From Streptomyces cyaneochromogenes (lineage in GTDB: Bacteria > Actinomycetota > Actinomycetes > Streptomycetales > Streptomycetaceae), in the NCBI RefSeq assembly GCF_003963535.1, contig NZ_CP034539.1, positions 3,906,001 through 3,970,000 on the forward strand: 64,000 nucleotides of DNA. Direction: 5' to 3'. The notes under the pieces are model-generated. The model had not been told where the DNA came from. It worked only from the letters and a program-made list of their open reading frames with translations, and did no database searches. Of this stretch, positions 30,177-38,335 are shown piece after piece. A program made the position numbers and the translations under genes. Numbering within the stretch: position 1 is the first letter of the stretch; every line of letters begins with the position of its first letter.

Positions 30177-31970
30177 TCACCTCATCCGGGTGGCCCACTC
30201 CTGCACCTTGGCGATGCGCTGCCGCAACTGCCCCGCCGTCGCCTCCGCGCTCGGCGGCCCCCCGCACACCCTCCGCAGCTCGGTGTGGATGACCCCGTGC
30301 GGCTTACCGCTCTGGTGGACGTACGCGCTGACCATGGTGTTCAGCTGCTTGCGCAGCTCCATCATCTCCTTGTGGGAGACGACGGGGCGCCGCTCGGCCG
30401 GCAGCTCCAGCAGGTCGGCCTCGGAGTCCGGCTTCTTGCGGCTGTGCGCTATCTGCCGTGCCTGCCGCTTCTGCAGCAGCATCTGCACCTGGTCGGGTTC
30501 GAGGAGTCCCGGAATGCCGAGATAGTCCTGCTCCTCCTCGCTCCCCGGGTGGGCCTGCATGCCGAACTCGGCGCCGTCGTAGAGCACGCGGTCGAAGACG
30601 GCCTCGGACTCCAGCGCCTCGAAGGAGAACTGCTCCTGCTCGCCGGTGTCCTCGTCCTGCTCCTTGTTCGCCTCCTCCATCTCCTTCTCGGACTCGGCGT
30701 ACGGGTCCTCCTCGCCCTCCTTCTTCGGCTTGTCGAGGGCGTGGTCGCGCTCGACCTCCATCTCGTTGGCGAAGGTGAGGAGATCGGGGACGGTCGGCAG
30801 GAAGACGGACGCGGTCTCGCCGCGCCGCCGGGACCGTACGAAACGGCCGACGGCCTGTGCGAAGAAGAGGGGGGTGGAGATGGTGGTGGCGTACACCCCT
30901 ACCGCCAGCCGCGGAACGTCGACGCCTTCCGACACCATGCGGACCGCGACCATCCAGCGGTCGTTGCTGCCGCTGAAGTCGTCGATCCGCTTGGACGCGC
31001 CCGTGTCGTCGGAGAGCACGAGGGTCGCCCTGGACCCCGTGATCTCGCGGATCAGCTTGGCGTAGGCGCGGGCGGAGTCCTGGTCGGAGGCGATGACCAG
31101 GGCGCCCGCGTCCGGAATGGCCTTCCTGACCTCGGTGAGCCGCTGGTCGGCGGCGCGCAGCACGCTCGGCATCCACTCGCCGCGCGGATCCAGCGCCGTA
31201 CGCCACGCCTGGCTGATCGCGTCCTTGGTCATCGGCTCGCCGAGACGGGCGGCGATCTCGTCCCCGGCCTTGGTCCGCCAGCGCATGTTGCCGCTGTAGG
31301 AAAGGAAGATGACGGGCCGCACGACATGGTCGGCCAGCGCGTTGCCGTAGCCGTAGGTGTAGTCGGCGGCGGACCGCCGGATCCCGTCGTTCCCCTCCTC
31401 GTACGTGACGAAGGGGATGGGGTTGGTGTCGGACCGGAACGGCGTACCGGTGAGCGCGAGCCGTCGGGTGGCCGGCTCGAACGCCTCCAGGCAGGCCTCG
31501 CCCCAGGACTTGGAGTCACCGGCGTGGTGGATCTCGTCGAGGATGACGAGGGTCTTGCGCTGCTCGACCCGGTTGCGGTGCAGCATCGGCCGGACACCGA
31601 CACCGGCGTACGTCACGGCGACGCCCTGGTAGTCCTTGCCGAGCGGACCCGCGCTGTACTCGGGGTCCAGCTTGATGCCTATCCGCGCGGCCGCCTCCGC
31701 CCACTGCTTCTTCAGGTGCTCGGTCGGCGCGACCACGGTGACCTGCTGCACGACATGGTGGTGCAGCAGCCAGGAGGCGAGGGTGAGCGCGAAGGTCGTC
31801 TTCCCGGCGCCGGGCGTGGCGACCGCGAGGAAGTCACGCGGCTGCTCCTGGATGTACTTCTCCATCGCCCCCTGCTGCCAGGCACGCAGCTTGCTGGCGG
31901 TGCCCCAGGGGGCGCGGCCGGGGAAGGCGGGGGAAAGGTGGTGGGAGGAGGAGGCGGCGGTGGTAGTCAC
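30177..31970 (-). CDS. Superfamily II DEAD/DEAH-box helicase
   Basis: 597 residues. Motif I TPGAGKT has its Lys at 57, motif II is DEIHH at 145-149, then ALTGTPFRSD (motif III). The helicase C domain has SDDTGASKRIDDF, VRMVSEGVDVPRLAVGVY and QAVGRFVRSRR (motif VI). An acidic linker (EEDPYAESEKEMEEANKEQD) and a C-terminal helical region follow. The RecG/UvsW-like core suggests duplex DNA or RNA unwinding. The partner and pathway are unknown. It is conserved in Streptomyces as a single gene. About 300 bp without a gene separate it from the IclR gene. Confidence 0.88.
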   Translation of the reverse strand: MTTTAASSSHHLSPAFPGRAPWGTASKLRAWQQGAMEKYIQEQPRDFLAVATPGAGKTTFALTLASWLLHHHVVQQVTVVAPTEHLKKQWAEAAARIGIKLDPEYSAGPLGKDYQGVAVTYAGVGVRPMLHRNRVEQRKTLVILDEIHHAGDSKSWGEACLEAFEPATRRLALTGTPFRSDTNPIPFVTYEEGNDGIRRSAADYTYGYGNALADHVVRPVIFLSYSGNMRWRTKAGDEIAARLGEPMTKDAISQAWRTALDPRGEWMPSVLRAADQRLTEVRKAIPDAGALVIASDQDSARAYAKLIREITGSRATLVLSDDTGASKRIDDFSGSNDRWMVAVRMVSEGVDVPRLAVGVYATTISTPLFFAQAVGRFVRSRRRGETASVFLPTVPDLLTFANEMEVERDHALDKPKKEGEEDPYAESEKEMEEANKEQDEDTGEQEQFSFEALESEAVFDRVLYDGAEFGMQAHPGSEEEQDYLGIPGLLEPDQVQMLLQKRQARQIAHSRKKPDSEADLLELPAERRPVVSHKEMMELRKQLNTMVSAYVHQSGKPHGVIHTELRRVCGGPPSAEATAGQLRQRIAKVQEWATRMR

Positions 31971-32085
31971 GGTCTCCGGAGTGGGTAGGGCGGCTCGGCT
32001 GGGTATGACAACCGGGCCACCCTACCGGCGGCCCGGTGGTGTCGATGCTCGGACGAGGCCGCGTCACGCACGGGTGGGACCGACG

Positions 32086-32460
32086 TCACAACTGCCGCAG
32101 CCGCCCCGCGATCACGGAGATGTCGCTCTCGTCCCCGGAGGCGACATCGATGACCAGGTCGTACGCGGTGTCCTGGTCGCAGCCGGCGAGATCGACGCCG
32201 TTGACGCCGAGGAAGGTGGCGGCGGCCAGCCAGGCCGTGCGCTTGTTCCCGTCGACGAGCGGGTGGTTCGTCGCGATGGCATGCAGCAGCGCGGCCGCCT
32301 GCTCGTACAGGTCCTCGTAGGCCGCCGTCCCGAACATGCGGGCGCGTGGGCGGTGCACGGCGGAGACGAACAGCCCGGTCTCCCGCACCTCGGGGGCATG
32401 CCCGCCGAAGGCGATCCGGGCGATCGTCGTGACCTCCGCGACCGCGAGGTACCTGGTCAT
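32086..32460 (-). CDS. doc: Doc-type (Fic fold) toxin
   Basis: 124 residues from ATG 32460. The Fic/Doc active-site motif HPLVDGNKRTAWLAA is intact, with catalytic His, the anion-binding GN and Arg. The N-terminus MTRYLAVAEVTTIA matches Doc proteins, which phosphorylate EF-Tu at a threonine and stop translation. It overlaps the preceding antitoxin gene by four bases (ATGA). Confidence 0.9.
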   Translation of the reverse strand: MTRYLAVAEVTTIARIAFGGHAPEVRETGLFVSAVHRPRARMFGTAAYEDLYEQAAALLHAIATNHPLVDGNKRTAWLAAATFLGVNGVDLAGCDQDTAYDLVIDVASGDESDISVIAGRLRQL

Positions 32461-32657
32461 TCGCCGAGCCTGCGCAGCAGATCGGCATGCGCGGCGGCGA
32501 GCAACTCCGCCGTGACCGCCACCGGTGACGACTCCCGCACCAGTTGATGCAGTACGGCGTCCAGCGCGATGTCCTCGGGGAGACGGCCGGTGGCGTCCGC
32601 GAGGTCGTCGAGCTCGCGTCGCACGTCCGGCGGGAGTGGGATGGTGAGGTCGCTCAT
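32457..32657 (-). CDS. Ribbon-helix-helix antitoxin of the Doc pair
   Basis: 66 residues from ATG 32657. MSDLTIPLPPDVRREL is an MetJ/CopG-like strand and first helix, followed by LADATGRLPEDIALDAVLHQ. The C-terminal helix (VAVTAELLAAAHADLLRRLG) is the likely toxin-neutralising segment. It precedes and overlaps doc, the normal antitoxin-first order, and should autorepress the operon. It differs from the classical Phd antitoxin fold. Confidence 0.85.
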   Translation of the reverse strand: MSDLTIPLPPDVRRELDDLADATGRLPEDIALDAVLHQLVRESSPVAVTAELLAAAHADLLRRLGE

Positions 32658-32741
32658 GCCTGTGACGATAAGAGCGAGCCGGGGAACCGGCGAACGGTTT
32701 TGACATCGCTCCGCCCCGAACACCTCACGCGCCGCAGGCCC

Positions 32742-34190
32742 TCACCGCTCCCGCAACCGCGTGGTCACCCAAGCCCCCACCAACGCCACCCCCGCCATCG
32801 GCAGGAACACCACCGCGAACGCCGCCGGATGCGAACCGGACGCCTCCGTCGCCGCATGGCTCACCGCGCCGCCACCCAGGGCCGCGAACGCGGCGCCGCC
32901 GACGGCCAGCAGGACGACGTTGGAGAGGGCGTCGGAGATCTGGAGGGCGGCGGAGTTGGTGCCGGCCTCCTCGGGGGCGGAGAGGTGGAGCAGGAGCACG
33001 CCGGCGGAGGAGATCACCAGCCCCATCCCGAAGCAGCCGAACGCCCATGCCACGGCGACGGTCCAGGCGGGCACGGAGTCGATCAGCACGCTCGGCGCGG
33101 CGGCGATGGAGGCCGCGACCAGCACCATCCCCACGGTCATCAGCCGTTCCCGGTACGGCTCCACCCGCGGCAGCGACTGCACCCACGACCCCAGCGCCCA
33201 CGTCACGCCGCCCGCCGCGAGCGAGAACCCGGCGAGCGTCGGCGACAACCCCCGCTGGGTGACCAGCATCAGCGGCACGAAGGACTCGGCGGCGATGAAG
33301 GACCCCGCGGCGACGCCGCGCAACAGCACCACGGACGGCAACCCGCGGGCCGCCCGGTACGTGCCGCGCGGGAGCAGTCCGAGCACGGCCGGTACGAGGA
33401 GCGCGGCGCCGACGACGCCGGGGACGAGCGAGAGCCACCGCAGGTCCTGGGCGGCGTACTGCAGCAGACCCGCGCCGAGGGAGATGCCGAGGGCGAGCCG
33501 GATGCGCCGCCGGTCGAAGGAGGCGGGGCGGCCGGAGCCGTCGACCGGTCCGCCCGCCCGGCGCCGTATCTGCGGCAGAGCGAGCGCGAGCGGAAAGACG
33601 ACAAGCACCGGAATCCCGACGAACACCCAGCGCCACCCCAGATGTTCGGTCACCGCCCCGGAGGCCAGCGGCCCCACGATCGACGGCACGACCCAGCTCG
33701 CCGAGAACGCCGCCATGATCGCCGGCCGCAGCCGCTCGGGGTAGGCCCGTCCGACGACGACGTACAGGGCGACGATGACGAGTCCCCCGCCGAGCCCCTG
33801 CACGGCCCGCCCGAGAATGAACAGCCACATGACCCCGGCGGTCCCGGACAGCAGCAACCCGGCGCCGAAGAACGCGATCCCCGTGGTCAGCGCCCCCAAC
33901 GGCCCCCGCCGGTCCGACCACTGCCCCGCGAGCACCATCCCGAACAGGCTGGTGGTGAAGTACCCCGAGAACGCGAAGGCGTACAACGACACCCCGTCCA
34001 GCTCCCGCGCGGCAACCGGCATGGCCGTCCCGACGGCGGTCGCCTCGAAGGCGATGAGCAGCACGACCGAGACGATCCCGATGCTGAGGGCCCGATAGGA
34101 CCGGCTCAGCACGGTCTCCTCGGACTCGGGGACCGGGGGGACGCCGGAACTCTTCGCGACACCGGTGTCACGCGGCTCAAGGACACTCAT
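32742..34190 (-). CDS. MFS transporter (DHA/EmrB-like drug exporter)
   Basis: 482 residues from ATG 34190, with about 12-14 hydrophobic helices. The first is SIGIVSVVLLIAFEATAVGT; MFS motif A is seen as GQWSDRRGPLGAL between helices 2 and 3, and FILGRAVQGLGGGLVIVALY is typical of helix 4. Proton-coupled export of drugs or metabolites at the plasma membrane is probable, but the substrate is unknown. No regulator gene is adjacent. It diverges from the tRNA-Cys gene. Confidence 0.9.
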   Translation of the reverse strand: MSVLEPRDTGVAKSSGVPPVPESEETVLSRSYRALSIGIVSVVLLIAFEATAVGTAMPVAARELDGVSLYAFAFSGYFTTSLFGMVLAGQWSDRRGPLGALTTGIAFFGAGLLLSGTAGVMWLFILGRAVQGLGGGLVIVALYVVVGRAYPERLRPAIMAAFSASWVVPSIVGPLASGAVTEHLGWRWVFVGIPVLVVFPLALALPQIRRRAGGPVDGSGRPASFDRRRIRLALGISLGAGLLQYAAQDLRWLSLVPGVVGAALLVPAVLGLLPRGTYRAARGLPSVVLLRGVAAGSFIAAESFVPLMLVTQRGLSPTLAGFSLAAGGVTWALGSWVQSLPRVEPYRERLMTVGMVLVAASIAAAPSVLIDSVPAWTVAVAWAFGCFGMGLVISSAGVLLLHLSAPEEAGTNSAALQISDALSNVVLLAVGGAAFAALGGGAVSHAATEASGSHPAAFAVVFLPMAGVALVGAWVTTRLRER

Positions 34191-34389
34191 GCCCGCCAGC
34201 GTAAGGGCCACAACCCACTTTGACCCCTGTCGGGAGACGGCTCCGACCTGGGACCTTGGTCGTACGACCGGAGTTTCATGAACGCGGTATGGCAGTCCCG
34301 TTGCAGGGCCCGCGATTCCCTTGAGCCGCCCCCGGCCCCGCCCGTACGGTCGAACCACTGACCAAGGCGAACACCCGAAAGTCAGCGAT

Positions 34390-34464
34390 GGCCGTGTGCC
34401 CGAGTGGTTCAGGGACTCGCCTGCAAAGCGAGTTACGTGGGTTCGATTCCCGCCACGGCCTCCA
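34390..34464 (+). tRNA. tRNA-Cys (anticodon GCA)
   Basis: Complete cloverleaf. The acceptor stem GGCCGTG pairs with CACGGCC, the D-stem CCC with GGG, the anticodon stem CTCGC with GCGAG around the loop CTGCAAA (anticodon GCA), and the T-arm has loop TTCGATT. Discriminator T at 34461, then a genomically encoded CCA at 34462-34464. 72 bases without CCA. Confidence 0.95.
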
Positions 34465-34642
34465 GAACAGCGCTACGGCCGACCACTGGCGGGTGGTCGG
34501 CCGGGTGCCCGAAGGTCTCCCCCTTCTCCCCCTCTTCTCCTCAAACGCCAGCACAACCCTCAGCCCCCTCCAGATGTCCAGAACATGACTGGACGGCAAA
34601 GCTCCGGTCGCCGTGCTTCCTGTTTGGACGAGGAGACCCACA

Positions 34643-35893
34643 GTGCGTCAGCACCTGCGCCCGCACCTCCGTACCTCGGCCGCCTTCGTGGCCGCTGCCG
34701 CGATCGCCGCGGCCGTTCCCGTGGCCGTCGCGCCCGCGGCGCAGGCCGAGGAGGGGGAGCCCTCTCTGGTGATCTCGAATCTGCCGCGTACGTCGCCCAA
34801 GCCCGGTGAGGTGTACGACGAGTCCGTCGTCGTCACCAACAAGGGCACCGCGGCCGCGAACGGCATCACCTTCCGGATCCGGCTGACCCGAGGGCTCGAC
34901 TTCCCCGAGAACGTGGAGGGCTGCACCTACTCGACCATCGAGGACCAGGTCAGGCAGGCGCTCTGCGAGCTCGACACCGTCATCGAACCCGGCGCCTCGA
35001 TCGAGACGCCCGTCCGGTTCAAGGCGCTGCCGAACGCGCTGATGGAGGCCGTCCAGTACGGCACCGGCCCCACCGGCGAGGCCCCGGGCGAGGGATTCGA
35101 CAACAGTCACCTGCGGCTGACCCTGACCGCCGACAGCTCGGCCGACCTCGCCGCCGTCGGTGACGACACCGAGGCACTCGCGGGCGACAAGCAGTCCGTC
35201 ACGGTGAAGCTCCGCAACGACGGCCCCGGCTGGATCCAGAACCAGGAGAGCGACGACCTGACCGCGCTCATGGTGCAGATCCCCAAGGGCACGGTCGCCG
35301 CCGAGGTACCCAAGGAGTGCTCGCCGTTCGGGATCGACGGGCCGTCCGCGCCCGGTGGGACGCCGCGCAAGGCCAAGTACGTCTGCCGGCCCGCCGACGC
35401 CACCCTCGATGTCGACGAGATCGCCTCCTTCACCTTCATGCTGGAGATCAAGGACGACGCCAAGACCACCACCGGCGAGGTGAAGGCGACCTCCATCTAC
35501 GACATCCACCCGAAGTTCGACAAGAACCCCGCCAACGACAAGGCCCAGATCCGCATCGAGATCCCCACCGACTACGAGCCCGGCCCCTCCACCTCCGGCG
35601 GCTCCGGCACCGGCGGCGGTTCCACGGACGGCGGCTCCTCCACCGGCGGGAACGGCAACGACCCCGACGGCCAGTCCACCGGCGGCTCGGGCAGCACCGG
35701 CGGCTCGGGCAGCACCGGCTCCACCTCCACGGGCACCACGACCGGCGGCACCGGCTCCGTCGACGGCAACCTCGCCAGCACCGGCGCCGACGGCACCCCG
35801 CTCCTCGCCGGCGCCGCAGCCGCCACGGCGGCCCTCGGCGGTGTCCTGGTCATGGCCGTACGCCGCCGCCGCGCGACCGCCAAGTCCTCCTGA
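34643..35893 (+). CDS. Cell-wall surface protein with LAxTG sortase signal
   Basis: About 416 residues from GTG 34643 behind GAGGAG. The signal peptide runs RTSAAFVAAAAIAAAVPVAV and ends near APAAQA. The extracellular part has beta-sandwich-like repeats (VVVTNKGTAAANGITFRIRL, QSVTVKLRNDGPGWIQN) resembling DUF11/CARDB adhesion domains. A Gly/Ser/Thr-rich spacer follows. The C-terminus is a sorting signal: LASTG, a hydrophobic helix and an RRRR tail. LAxTG is the motif used by class E sortases in Streptomyces, so the protein should be covalently linked to peptidoglycan. Confidence 0.9.
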   Translation: MRQHLRPHLRTSAAFVAAAAIAAAVPVAVAPAAQAEEGEPSLVISNLPRTSPKPGEVYDESVVVTNKGTAAANGITFRIRLTRGLDFPENVEGCTYSTIEDQVRQALCELDTVIEPGASIETPVRFKALPNALMEAVQYGTGPTGEAPGEGFDNSHLRLTLTADSSADLAAVGDDTEALAGDKQSVTVKLRNDGPGWIQNQESDDLTALMVQIPKGTVAAEVPKECSPFGIDGPSAPGGTPRKAKYVCRPADATLDVDEIASFTFMLEIKDDAKTTTGEVKATSIYDIHPKFDKNPANDKAQIRIEIPTDYEPGPSTSGGSGTGGGSTDGGSSTGGNGNDPDGQSTGGSGSTGGSGSTGSTSTGTTTGGTGSVDGNLASTGADGTPLLAGAAAATAALGGVLVMAVRRRRATAKSS

Positions 35894-35903
35894 CCACTGC
35901 TGT

Positions 35904-35944
35904 CCCTGAGGCCGGCGGCCAGAAGGAGCCGGCCGGTCTCAGGG
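35904..35944. terminator. Bidirectional hairpin between convergent genes
   Basis: CCCTGAG and CTCAGGG outer arms with inner GCCGGC complementarity. It spans the last bases of the GNAT gene and serves both the surface-protein and GNAT transcripts. Confidence 0.55.
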
Positions 35945-36496
35945 GTACGGCGTCGTCCGTGCCACGTGCGCCTGGAGGAGACGCGCCGACTCGGTGAAGC
36001 CCTGGCGGATGTACGCCGGCACCGCCCGGGGTGAGGAGTGGACGGTGACCCGCTCCAACCCGAGCTCCCTCGCCCGGTCCAGAGTCTCGGTGATCAGCCG
36101 GCCGCCCAGCCCCGCGTCGCGCGCCTCGGGGACGACGTACACGCACTGCAGGTCACCGGACGCCCGGTGCAGCGCGTGCGGTGTCGGGACGCGGTGGACG
36201 ACCGCCAGCCACGCCATGCCGAGGATCTCCGTGTTCCCTGTGCTCTCCCCGTCGCGGGCCAGGACCATGCAGCGGTGCGAGGCGGTGTTCTGTCCCGCCC
36301 AGGCGACGAAGTGGCGTACGAAGTCCTCGCGATCGACGTCCGGGGATGCCGGTGCGGCGCCGTCGTTCTCCAGGATCCACTGCCAGCGGAGTCCGGCGAC
36401 GGCCGCCAACTCGCCGGGCTCGGCCGGGCGGACGGTGATGTCGTCCCTACGGTCGCCGCCCCCCGACCCCCATCCGGCATTCCCGGGTCGGCTCAC
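35939..36496 (-). CDS. GNAT family N-acetyltransferase
   Basis: 185 residues, GTG start overlapping the upstream gene stop by four bases. The GNAT core runs ITVRPAEPGELAAVAGLRWQ, then LGMAWLAVVHRVP, LQCVYVVPEARDAGLGGRLI (motif A with the Q/RxxGxG/A pyrophosphate loop) and ERVTVHSSPRAVPAYIRQGF (motif B). It transfers an acyl group from CoA. The substrate is unknown. Coupling to the SUKH-like gene suggests a common function. Confidence 0.88.
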   Translation of the reverse strand: MSRPGNAGWGSGGGDRRDDITVRPAEPGELAAVAGLRWQWILENDGAAPASPDVDREDFVRHFVAWAGQNTASHRCMVLARDGESTGNTEILGMAWLAVVHRVPTPHALHRASGDLQCVYVVPEARDAGLGGRLITETLDRARELGLERVTVHSSPRAVPAYIRQGFTESARLLQAHVARTTPYP

Positions 36497-37698
36497 CGCA
36501 CGCCGCCGACCGACTCCAGCACCCCACTCGCCACGTCCCGGAACGCCTCCGTCCAGTAGTGCCGGCCGTCCCTGCCCGCCGCGGCGACGCCGGTCGGGTC
36601 GACCGTGGACAGGACCTGGAGCATCGTCATGGCCAGTTGGTCGTAGGTGTCGGTCGTCAGCTCGTGGCCGGACTCCTCGTCGATCGCCTGCTCGCGGTGG
36701 AGCAGCCAGAGCGTGAAGGCGAGCGTCGAGACGTCGGTGTTCAGGGGGAACAGCCTCGCCTCGGGTTCGCTCCAGTTAAGGACCGCGCCCGTCGCGCCGT
36801 CGACCACCAGGCTGTTGTCCTCGACGAGGAGGCCGAGGCGTATCAAGTGGTCGGCCCGATAGGGAAGTTCGGCCGAGGGGTCGACGTCGGCGTAGTACTC
36901 GGCCAGCGTCGGCAGCGGGACGTCCGTGTCGAGGTCGAGGGAGAACAGGTAGCCGTCCTCCGGCAGCCCGACCTCGCGCAGGAAGCGGCGGGTCGGCTCG
37001 TGCGTGAGCGTGGAGGGGAAGTCGACCTCCTCGAAGCGCACCATCCTGCGCGCGCCGAACTCCTGGTCCAGGAGGCGCCGCGGCAGGTCCAGGGCGAGCC
37101 CCGACTCTCCGGCCCGGCCCGCCACGAGCGCGAGCGGGCGGATCAGGGCCGCCATCTTCCAGAACGGCGCCGGCTCGCCGTCCGCGCCGTCCTCGAACAC
37201 CGCCAGCAGGTGCCGGGAGGCCTCCGCGACCGCCTTCGGGCCGTACCGGCCGACGTAGGAGGCGAACTGGCCGCGCAGGCCCGCCAGTTCGTCCGTGGCC
37301 TCCGCGAAGCGGACCAGCGTGCGCAGGCACGGGGCCAGGGGACGGCGGTCCATCAGGTCGGGGCGGTCGTACAGGAAGTGCGTCGTCGAGATCTCGCCCG
37401 TCGCGCCGTCCAGCAGGACCGACTCCGTCTCCAGGGCGCCGGGGCCCAGGAGTCCGCCTATCACCAGCTGGTCCCGCAGCTCCGCTGCCAGCCGGTCGAC
37501 GGGGCCGCACGTCGAGTCCGCCACCGTCCGCAGGCCCTCGCGGGACAACTCGGCGAAGCTCAACACGCCGCTGTCGCGGGGCAGTCCGACGCCCGTCAGC
37601 CATCGCCGCGACGACGCGTGCGTGACGTACGGATCCAGCTCGGTGTCGGTCAGGATGATCGCCGTATCACCGGCGTGCGTCGTGATCGTCGTGCTCAT
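36493..37698 (-). CDS. Tandem SUKH-4-like protein
   Basis: 401 residues without signal peptide or membrane helix. Two related halves are visible: HASSRRWLTGVGLPRDSGVL in the first and PTRRFLREVGLPEDGYLFSL in the second. Each is followed by an LxxGxLxxxxxxVxDxxTGxV pattern (QLVIGGLLGP to LLDGATGEI, and IRLGLLVEDNSLVVDGATGA). This matches SUKH-4 immunity proteins, which neutralise contact-dependent or polymorphic toxins. No toxin gene is adjacent, so a non-immunity role remains possible. The family call is moderate. Confidence 0.65.
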   Translation of the reverse strand: MSTTITTHAGDTAIILTDTELDPYVTHASSRRWLTGVGLPRDSGVLSFAELSREGLRTVADSTCGPVDRLAAELRDQLVIGGLLGPGALETESVLLDGATGEISTTHFLYDRPDLMDRRPLAPCLRTLVRFAEATDELAGLRGQFASYVGRYGPKAVAEASRHLLAVFEDGADGEPAPFWKMAALIRPLALVAGRAGESGLALDLPRRLLDQEFGARRMVRFEEVDFPSTLTHEPTRRFLREVGLPEDGYLFSLDLDTDVPLPTLAEYYADVDPSAELPYRADHLIRLGLLVEDNSLVVDGATGAVLNWSEPEARLFPLNTDVSTLAFTLWLLHREQAIDEESGHELTTDTYDQLAMTMLQVLSTVDPTGVAAAGRDGRHYWTEAFRDVASGVLESVGGVR

Positions 37699-37890
37699 GG
37701 CTCCCCCGCATGCGCTTGCTCACCGCCCCGGGCAGGACACGGCCGACCGTCCGGTCCGCCGGACCCGGCTGCCGTCCCCACTGCCCAGAACACTACGCGC
37801 CACCACTGACAACGCCCCCGGATCGGCACGAGCACCGACGACGCACCGAATCAGCACGACCACTGACAGCGCTTCACATCAGTAAGACGC

Positions 37891-38265
37891 TCAACCCACC
37901 CTCGCGCGTTCCCGCCCGGCCAGAATCGTCTCCACCGTCTCCCCCACGGTCAGCTCGGAGGAGTCCACCCACAGCCCGATACGCGGCGTCCGTGCCCGCA
38001 GCTCGCCATCCAGCCGCTAGACCGTCCAGGCCCGGTAGCCCGTCTTCGCCCGCCCAGCACCACGTCCTGCACGACCGCCGTGAACCCGGCCTCCGCGCAC
38101 GCGACCGCCGCGGCCGCCGACAGCCGGTACTGCAGCCGGAGTTGGGCCTCGCACTCGCCGCCATCGTCGCCGTCGCCGTCGTCGCCCGAGGCTCCGGGTT
38201 CGTACTCCACCCGTCCCGAGACGATCATCCGCCGGAACACGTCGCCCCGCACATGCGCCGCCCTC
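37891..38265 (-). pseudogene. Decayed P-loop phosphotransferase (chloramphenicol phosphotransferase-like)
   Basis: Reading the minus strand, HVRGDVFRRMIVSGR and SAAAAVACAEAGFTAVVQDV are recognisable pieces of an actinobacterial AAA/CPT-like kinase. The next conserved block (AKTGYRAWTV) follows immediately in another frame, and roughly 40 residues expected between them are missing. A TAG then lies at 38017-38019, after which RLDGELRARTPRIGLWVDSS continues the family's C-terminus to a TGA at 37891. The P-loop N-terminus is absent. The gene is clearly broken by deletion, frameshift and nonsense mutation. Confidence 0.8.
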
Positions 38266-38335
38266 GGCAGCCTCTCGGCCGGCGCCTGCGCGACCGTCCA
38301 CTCCGGCCGCCTCCCCCGCTGCAGCGGGGGCAGGC

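Noticed and set aside
32544..34223. Long plus-strand open frame opposite the MFS transporter
   Set aside because: The translation is Arg/Gly/Pro/Glu-rich without helices or motifs. The reverse strand encodes a complete MFS protein.
34390..34464. tRNA-Cys as an integration site of a mobile element
   Set aside because: No integrase, excisionase or direct repeat of the tRNA 3' end is seen within the window.
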